DNA of 51,034 bases from Gnetum montanum (Eukaryota; Streptophyta; Gnetopsida; Gnetales; Gnetaceae). Both the position numbers and the translations under genes were made by a program. The DNA lies in contig MNCI01010074.1 in assembly GCA_015680685.1 (NCBI GenBank), positions 856,130 through 907,163 of the forward strand, read 5' to 3'. Of the stretch, positions 44,291 through 51,034 are shown in pieces; position 1 is the first letter of the stretch; every line of letters starts with the position of its first letter. The notes below the pieces were generated by a model, which had not been told where the DNA came from, searched no databases, and worked only from the letters and a program-made list of their open reading frames with translations.

Positions 44291-44740
44291 TGAAAAAGCA
44301 CTTTAGTAACTAAAGGAGAAACTTGATGAAACTCCAATCCTATAAGCACCTGACTAGTTCGGACCGTTTCATGTTATGACGAATGCATCAAATTATGCTT
44401 TGGGAGCTATGCTTACACAGATGGATAATAAGAAACATCCATATTACATCCATTGTGCTAGTCGAAGCATTGTGGGTGCACAATTGAACTACACCACTAC
44501 AGAAAAAGAGCTGATGGTAGTCGTGTTTACCCTAGAGAAGTTTAGGCACTATGTGCTTGGATATAAAGTGTTTGTGTAAATAGACCATAGTGTCATCTGC
44601 TTCCTAATGAACAAGCGAACAATGAGCCCTTATGTCGTACGATAGTTGGTGATCTTATAGGAATTTGATCTTATGATGATAGATTGAAAGGGCACTAAGA
44701 ATGTGGTTGTTGACCACTTGTCTTAGTTATGATGGAATAA
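44291..44740 (+). pseudogene. RNase H domain, element F
   Basis: Open from 44376 to 44579. The first catalytic Asp is Asn (MTNASNYALG), Glu is present in TTTEKELM, the third acid is in IDHSVI just after a TAA, and the end is VVDHLS followed by TAG. Element A keeps the first Asp. Confidence 0.78.
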
Positions 44741-44759
44741 CAAAAAGGAGGAGAATCCA

Positions 44760-46125
44760 CTAGTTGTTATGTTTCCTGACGACCTCCTCTTTGCTGGTGC
44801 TATAACTAAACAATTACCCAATGAGCCTAAATGGTATGATGACATTCCCACCTATCTTCTCACCCAAGAGATACCACAAGGGTTGGGCCACCAGAAGAAA
44901 CAACAGTTTCTTCACAAGATAAAATGCTTCATGGAGATCAACAAACATCTCTACAAGGTGTGTGCCAATGGCTTGGTTCGTTGGTGTGTCCTTGATGTTG
45001 ATCAACTACACGTTATTTAAAATTCTCATGAAGGTCCTTGTGGGGGCCACTATGCTCGGAGATGCATGACCATGAAAATCCTGATGGTAGGATACTATTG
45101 GCTAATAATTTTTAGGGATGTTCATCAATATGTCCATTCTTGTAAACATTGCCAATGAGATGGTGGAATGATTGCTTGAATGAAGGGACCTCAACAATGG
45201 ATTCAATCATTGGAACCCTTCGACATTTGGGGCATTGATTTCATGGGTCCCATCACACCCATATCAAATGGAAAGGTGTACATCATAGTCACTATTGACT
45301 ATTGTACAAAATGGGTAGAAGTAGCAACCATCACCGACTATACATCTTCTACTAGTGCTTAATTTTTATAACAAAATGTTGTAAATAGGTTTGGTATGCT
45401 ACATGCATTAATTTTTTATAATGGAACTCACTTTACAGGCACTACCTTTCAGAAGCTCATTCAACACTTGGAAGTTGAACATAAACTCATAACACCCTAC
45501 CATCCCCAAGCCAATGGTCAAGCTAAGGTTACCAATAGGAAAATCACAAAGATTCTAACAAGAACTGTTAGCAAATATAGGAAAGACTAAAGCACAAAAC
45601 TCAACGATGCCCTTTGAGCCTATCGCTCAACATGGAAACTTCCTATAGGCTATTCTCCCTATGAGTTTGTGTATAGAAAATTACCAACATTTGCTATTCA
45701 ATTTGAGCTCCATACACTTTCAATAGCTTGCAACCTTGACCTTAACTTGAGTCTAGCACAAAAGGAAAGATTAATGAATCTCAACTTACTAGATGAAAAT
45801 CGATTGGTGGCCTTATCATCTAACGAGTTGCACAAGGCATTCAACAAAAAGCACCATGACCTTAAAATTAGGAAAGTCAAATTCCAACCAGGAGATAAGG
45901 TCCTCTACTGGAATCCCACACATGTACCTCAACAAACCAAGTTTCAGACATTGTGGGAATGACCTTATATCATTTATGAAACTTTTCCTTTTGGGGCCAT
46001 GATGGTTTATAAACTTGAAAGCCCAAACAAAAAGCAACTGGTCAACATACAACAAGTCAAACGTTTTCATGAGCCTAAGCGAGCTAATACAACACACAGC
46101 TCATCAGATGGACAACCACGCTCAA
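44760..46125 (+). pseudogene. Integrase, element F
   Basis: The N-terminal region (44769-45020) is open. A weak His/Cys zinc region (SHEGPCGGHY, CKHCQ) lies around 45030-45160. Core: GIDFMGPI (first Asp, about 45233-45256). FYNGTHF has Tyr for the second Asp (about 45418), and NGQAKVTNRKI has Lys for Glu (about 45515). Two of the three catalytic acids are therefore lost. The C-terminal region with QPGDKVLYWNP and a GPY/F-like segment (GAMMVYKLE, about 45998-46022) is readable to about 46125. Confidence 0.8.
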
Positions 46126-46870
46126 TATTTTAAATCTCCTCCTTTCAACTCAGTCATGGGGGAGATGGCCATCCATGTTAACTATATAAGTGGCTCTTCA
46201 CTTTTTCACCCTTTCTGTTTTACATGTTTTTGGGTTTACAAAATTTTCTTTTACAAATATTTGTTTTACACATTTTTTATTTTACACTTTGTTTTCTACA
46301 TTATTAATTTTTCAAAATTTTTTTTTTACAACATCATTAGTGCATTTGCTATTTCTTTAATATTTGACACTTTCTTTTATATTTTATTTTGTTTTGTTTT
46401 CTTTTCTTTTGATGAGTTTTTCTAACTTTTTGTTAATAAGTGCCAAGCATAGTGGTAATTTGTTACTTAATGATGGTATGTACTAGTTTGTTATTTGGTT
46501 GTTGGTGTCTGGATTCTAGCTTTGATTTTTGTTATTGATAAAGAGGACATGGTTTCTTTTCATGCAACAGGAAATGAGTCCACAACATCCACCCGTCCAC
46601 AAACTCTATGGTTTTCCTTGTTTTGGAAATGTACAGTTCCTTTTTCATTAATACAACTATAATGAATTTATGACTTTGGTAGTTTTTGAATTTGGAAAGG
46701 ATTCAAAGGTTTGAACATGGTGTGATTTCAAGGGGATTCGGTATTCTTTGTGCTTTTCTGCTTGCTTGGGTGTATGTATGTTTTCATGGATTTCTTACTA
46801 TTTTGTGTTGACCAATAAAAGGAAGTTGAATAAGTCTTTGCATGGTGTGGTTCTCATCAAAAAAAAAAAA
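46126..46870 (+). other. 3' non-coding region of element F
   Basis: The block with CATGGGGGAGATGGCC (46155-46170) and the T-rich stretch that follows correspond to 2800-3470 of element A. It ends at an A-run. Confidence 0.7.
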
Positions 46871-46903
46871 AAAAAAAAGAAGAAGAAAAGAAAAGAAAAG
46901 AAA
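46860..46903. repeat. Poly-A and (AAAAG)n run
   Basis: About 19 A, then AAG and AAAAG units. It marks the right end of detectable homology between F and A. Confidence 0.85.
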
Positions 46904-47301
46904 ACAATGGAAATTTAAAGTAAAATGAAAGTGATGAGCAGGGAAATATTAGAGAATAATGTGAATATTGATGAAAAAAATTCAAGGAATTAAATTGCTA
47001 TAATTGAAAGCTTTATAATTCTTCTCACATTGCCTTATACATTTTATATGTATAATACGTTTGATACATACAAATGAATGAAAGCTTATCTATTCATCGA
47101 CTTGTTTTAAGATGATTATTCATAATTGAAATTCTTTTTCATAAGTTAGCACTATAGGCATGTTTTGGGACAATTATCATAATTTGGGTCCATTATTCAT
47201 AAAGTGTCATTTTAGCCATGCTTTGAGTTCATTATTCACATTAAGCACATTTTCATTCTTTAGAAAATTTTTCATCTTTTCACTTAAGAATTTAAAAATA
47301 C
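46904..47301. other. Unassigned AT-rich sequence
   Basis: No gene, LTR end or RNA is seen between the end of F and the solo LTR. Confidence 0.55.
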
Positions 47302-47306
47302 ATGAT

Positions 47307-48146
47307 TGATGAATCATGTTTTAACTGGCTCCAATATCAGGTATCCGATATTGAAGCCCAAGACACAATGTCGAATATCCAATATCGGAGGGTATATGCC
47401 GACCTATAAATATAATGCTTAGGCTCACAATTTTCATATAGTTTTTCATAGTTTTTGTCATAGGATAGCAAAGCTCTTATAGTTTGTTTTCTCGAGAGTT
47501 AGAATATTTTCTGAGTACTCGCAATAGGAGTCTAAGTGTGTATAGATCTTTGTTTGAGCACTAATGTACCTGAGCATAATAGTGTAACAAAAATAAAAAC
47601 TAATCCTTTTAATAATCCTTACAGCACTGAGAATAGATTAATATTTCCTTTAATGCATTTGATATTCATGCACTTTACTTTGATGCACTTTAGTCAGCCA
47701 ATTAATTTCTAGTTTCTAATGAACAGAAGCATGACCACTTCGAGCATACATGTAGTGCTTGGTAACCTAGAAACACTTAATGTTTGGTAACCCAACAACA
47801 CTATATGCGTTCAGGATGTGTTTGGAGAGTGGGAACGAGTACTTGTGTTAGGCTAGCTAGGAAATAGACGAATTAGATCTTAAATTACTCTACCTTTCAT
47901 TTTGGTTCTAGGTGATTAAACTTATAAAATAGAAAATGATAGAAATCACATACCTTAGTTGTACTTAACCATATACTTGTACTGCACAAGTGTAGTTGGG
48001 AAGAAAATGAACGTTCTCAATGCCCATTTCACTTCCTAGAGAATTAGTGTATTGGAGAACTATAGGTCCATTGAATTCGACCTGATCACATAAGAACGCC
48101 TTAGTGATTCATATGGTTGGGCATAGGGGTACCTCGCTATTCATCA
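47307..48146 (+). repeat. Solo LTR (840 bp), same subfamily as element A
   Basis: The ends form the inverted repeat TGATGAAT...ATTCATCA. The flanks are ATGAT (47302-47306) and ATGAC (48147-48151), a duplication with one transition. TATAAATA at 47405-47412. No primer-binding site follows and no PPT precedes, so it is a solo LTR. Confidence 0.82.
47325..47412 (+). promoter_or_regulatory. U3 palindromes and TATA box of solo LTR
   Basis: CCAATATCAGG, CCGATATTG and CCAATATCGGAGG units precede TATAAATA at 47405-47412. Confidence 0.6.
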
Positions 48147-48151
48147 ATGAC

Positions 48152-50006
48152 CTTTTTAAAACAAGATTTTTAACATTTTTAATAAGACTACTAAAATCCT
48201 AAAAATAACATCATGGAAATATAATGACATATTAAGAAAACTAAGGAATAACTCTATATTTACATTATCACTAATAAGAAAGAAGCATGAAAAATTTAAA
48301 TTGCATAAGAAATATAAAATAACCTTATTTTGAGATAGAAATCAATGATTTATGTGTGATTTTTTGACTTTTAAATACAACTCATACTAACTTAACCATT
48401 TGTCATGAATCTTTAAACATACCAATTGGATATATTCCCCCTTGACCATTTAAACACTGCTGCTAAGTTAATTAATAGACGTAGCCCCATTGAATGCATT
48501 GGTAGAGGCTCTTCCCTAACTTGAAGAAGAGAGATTTGGTAACAACATTGTCTAGTCTCCAGTAGGCAAAAAAACTTTTGAAGTTAACTAGTAATGTGAT
48601 AATAAGAGTTGAGTTGCTAATATTGGATGATGATAGATGGGTTTTGGTAACAATGAAGGTTTCATAATTTTGGTAATGGATTGATAGATTGTGAGTAGTC
48701 ATGTTAACAAAATCACATGCTACACTGAGTAATGAGTGTTAGTCTCTAAAGTTTGTTATTGTCTAGTGGTGATGTGTATAAGAGGTCTTATTTTATGTTT
48801 GGTTACTGAAAAAGGGCTTCTCATGCCATACACAGATAATATCCCAAATACACTGTTCCTACATCTTAGCATGGAAATTTAGATTACCCATTGACATTTT
48901 AAGTTAAAAGGTTCCCTTGATCTCATAACTAAGTGCCTGACCATGAGGTACCAAAAGCTAGATTCTAAAGACATTACATGCCAAGTTCTCCAAAATAGGT
49001 CTTTCAATAGAATCCATAATAACCTAATCAAGGAAAAACTATTAGAAACAACTATTGTCACATCAAACAGACTCTCACTAGTTCCCTTCCCCTCCCTTCT
49101 ATCTCCTATTACTAGTTCTATCTCTGAAGGAACAAACACTAGCAACTTCTATCATCTTGAGCACATCACACTATAAAACATAATTTATAATAATGGATAG
49201 CCTTGAAAAAAAGGAACACTGAAAAATCACAGGCAGCTTTACTAGATGAGCACCATGAGAAATGATGAATCATATCATTATATCTTGTAATCATAGGTGA
49301 AACATACAGAACTTCAATGAATAGATTAGGGACATTTTTTCAAGTGAATTATATGAAATATGCATGCTTACTATGCTTGTTCATGGATACCCATGCTTGA
49401 TGACCCCAGCTTCATGGTTCATCTATGGTTCCTTGTCTTCAAGTCAAAACACCAAGTTATGTGTATTAACTTTTATTTTATTTTCAAAGGTAGTGGGTCA
49501 AGAATTTAAAAGAATTAATATTCATGCAAGAAGTTTGATTGATTTTGTACAATGTGGTTTTTTAGACGTTGTCATTCATACATTGTTACATTTTTATGTC
49601 CATGGGATATATCAAGTGGATGAATTAAATTTGATAATGTTTGTGTTGCTTGCAATATTTTATTTGTAGCTCACAAGTTGCAAGTCCTATGCCCTGTATT
49701 TTATAGCTTAATGATCATGAAGATTTTGATATTCTCTAAGATAGCTTTAGTATTTTTGATGCTTACTGGTACTATTAGTGTTGTTGGACACTTAATTTAT
49801 GATTTTTTATTACCCTTTGTAAGTTGTTTATTTTTCTTGCATGCTTTTGGTACACACAGAGATGGGTTTCTTTTGCTATACGTGCTTTTAGATATTTTCT
49901 ACTTTTTTTTAATGCATGCTTTTGGTTTCTTTTGCTACATATGCTTTTAGTTATTTTCTATTATTTTAAAAGGAGAAACTATAAACCTAGAACTATGGTA
50001 GGTGAG
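48152..50006. other. Unassigned AT-rich sequence
   Basis: 1.85 kb without a gene I can support. A minus-strand stretch around 48720-48480 (MTTHNLSIHYQNYETF) weakly recalls the start of a copia protease domain but lacks the D-S-G. Plus-strand open stretches at 49364-49950 are hydrophobic, T-rich and unrecognised. Confidence 0.45.
49838..49970. repeat. Imperfect tandem duplication
   Basis: Two copies of a unit starting GCATGCTTTTGG and continuing TTTCTTTTGCTA, then GCTTTTAG, TATTTTCTA (about 49838-49905 and 49914-49970). The first carries an extra 15 or so bases. Confidence 0.7.
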
Positions 50007-50963
50007 TGATGAAGTATCATTGAGTCACTGCATCGACTGGGCCGCGTATACAGGGCCGCATATACGTGGCCACATCGACAGGGGCCCGTCGACGTAGCCT
50101 TCCTGCGTCGATTGGGCCATGTATACAGGGCTGCATATACACAGCCACGTCGACGTGGCCCTGTTTACGCAACTGCCTATCTCGGCCTATAAATAAGAGG
50201 GCCTTTTGCCTCATTTAGGCATCTTTCAGTTAGTTGTAGCGAAGCTCTTGTAGTTTGTTCCCGCAAGAGATAGAATATTTTCCAAGTGCCCACAGCAGGT
50301 GTAAGAAAAGTGATCGGCTCTTTATTGGAGCATGGATGTATCTAAGCCCATTGGCATAACGGCAATAAAGACAAACTATTCAAGCATTCCTTGCAGCATT
50401 TGGACTTAGCTATTTTATGCATTCAGTAGTTTAATATATGTATGCTTTGTTAGTTACATGTTAATTCCTTAAGTTTTTGTTATTATTATTTCAATCGCTA
50501 TTGTTCATTCGTAGTTCGTAAAGGCCATAAGTACGACCATCTCGAACGTAAATCAAACACTTGGTAAACCCAGTGACGCTTAACGTCTGGTAGCCCAGAA
50601 GTGTTAGGAGATGCTTAAAACCTGCTTGGAAGATGGGACCAGATACTTATGCTAGGAATAGTTAGAATACAAGTTAGGATAATTAGAGATTAGATAATAG
50701 TTTATTTCCTACCTTTTATACCTTAAATTAGCCGCCAAAAGATATGCAAAAAGCTATAAAAATCATTAGCCTTAATCTCACTTAACCATCGTAAACGGAA
50801 CATCACAAGTGAGATTAGGAAGATAATGACCGTTCTAACCCAAAGTTTCACTAGTTAGAGTCTAGTGTATGTTAAGTGCTTATAGTCTACGGAATTCGAT
50901 TGAGTCGCGTGTGAATGCCTGTGATTCGTATGGTTGGGCGTAGGGATACCTAGCCGCTCATCA
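50007..50963 (+). repeat. 5' LTR of element G
   Basis: 957 bp. It begins TGATGAAGTATC and ends GCCGCTCATCA, and is directly followed by a primer-binding site. It is therefore the 5' LTR of an element running out of the window to the right. TATAAATA at 50188-50195. Its U5 text (GTATGGTTGGGCGTAGGG before the end) matches that of the other family LTRs, but its U3 is different. Confidence 0.85.
50030..50195 (+). promoter_or_regulatory. U3 75-bp repeat with GTATAC/GTCGAC palindromes and TATA box, element G
   Basis: Two units about 75 bp apart (from 50030 and from 50105) each read CATCGA/CGTCGA, GTATACAGGG, GCATATAC and a CGAC core in order. GGCC-rich flanks make them CpG-rich. TATAAATA at 50188-50195 follows. 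Confidence 0.65.
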
Positions 50964-50964
50964 T

Positions 50965-50982
50965 TGGCACCGTTTCCAGGGA
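50965..50982 (+). promoter_or_regulatory. Primer-binding site of element G
   Basis: TGGCACCGTTTCCAGGGA, one base after the LTR end. It differs from the tRNA-Asp-type site TGGCGCCGTTGCCGGGGA at three positions. The remaining bases to 51034 are leader. Confidence 0.75.
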
Positions 50983-51034
50983 CTGTTAAGTCTTACATGC
51001 GTCATCTAACCTTAGTGAAATTATCATTCAAGTC

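Larger units (their letters stand above)
40835..46870 (+). mobile_element. Element F: Athila-like copy, gag to 3' region, no LTRs
   Basis: A long + strand copy with gag, protease, RT, RNase H, integrase and the start of the 3' non-coding region. The left end lies inside gag, against the copia relic. The right end is an A-run followed by AAAAG repeats (46860-46903), where element A continues with ATTCAAAGCACACC. No LTR, PBS or PPT belongs to it. Element A (1-3480) matches 43340-46860 throughout. Confidence 0.82.

Noticed and set aside
46015-46425. 136-codon open stretch after the F integrase
   Set aside because: It is out of frame with integrase and ends in a Phe/Tyr-rich run encoded by T-rich non-coding DNA.
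48879-49176. Overlapping open stretches on both strands, possible gene
   Set aside because: Neither frame shows a domain. A faint copia resemblance could not be supported by catalytic residues.
49364-49950. Hydrophobic plus-strand open stretches suggesting membrane proteins
   Set aside because: The T-rich low-complexity DNA, the lack of recognisable motifs and the tandem duplication point to chance frames.

Overview
The window looks like intergenic heterochromatin from a flowering plant. It is AT-rich, contains no intact host gene I can recognise, and is packed with decayed LTR retrotransposons of the Ty3/gypsy Athila and Tat types plus a Ty1/copia scrap. Two runs of N (10662-10730 and 34137-34224) and three single Ns (37158, 37218, 37308) show that it is a draft assembly.

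Layout. Positions 1-32640 are one nest. The outer layer, element A (+ strand, Athila-like), gives RT, RNase H and integrase at 1-2720 and its 3' non-coding region at 2721-4301. It resumes at 31336 and ends in its 3' LTR at 31792-32640. Element B (- strand, gag only) sits inside it at 4302-31335, with two 862-bp LTRs and a near-matching 5-bp target duplication. Three further insertions lie inside B: element C (5411-11495, -, gag only), element D (12478-23989, -, Tat-like gag-pol with roughly 1.9-kb LTRs) and a solo LTR (26608-27457, perfect CACAC duplication). B also carries an unrecognised coding sequence, called X here, in sense orientation in its 3' half. X is cut into three pieces by C and D. 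Joining the pieces across C restores one reading frame that ends in a natural stop, which independently supports the nest.

Element E (+, 33897-39232, perfect AAAAT duplication) follows. It has gag and protease but no RT/integrase, and its block order is scrambled at single-N joins. A degenerate copia integrase region (about 39955-40800, -) abuts a 5'-truncated Athila-like gag-PR-RT-RH-INT copy F (about 40835-46870, +). After that come a solo LTR (47307-48146), about 1.9 kb of unassigned sequence, and the 5' LTR and primer-binding site of a further + strand element G that leaves the window at 50963-51034.

How the parts relate. A, B, C, E, G and both solo LTRs share one LTR architecture: ends TGATGA...TCATCA, a TATAAATA-type TATA box and, where visible, a primer-binding site like the tRNA-Asp site of Athila elements. 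A and F supply the pol genes. B and C have gag but no pol, so they look like non-autonomous partners of the TR-GAG kind. The most distinctive signal is a short palindrome array in the U3 just upstream of the TATA box. It is built on GATATC in most LTRs, on GTATAC/GTCGAC in G and on TAATAATTAG in the 26608 solo LTR. A GATATT/AATATC hairpin of the same style also sits upstream of X, outside any LTR. All coding regions are pseudogenes.
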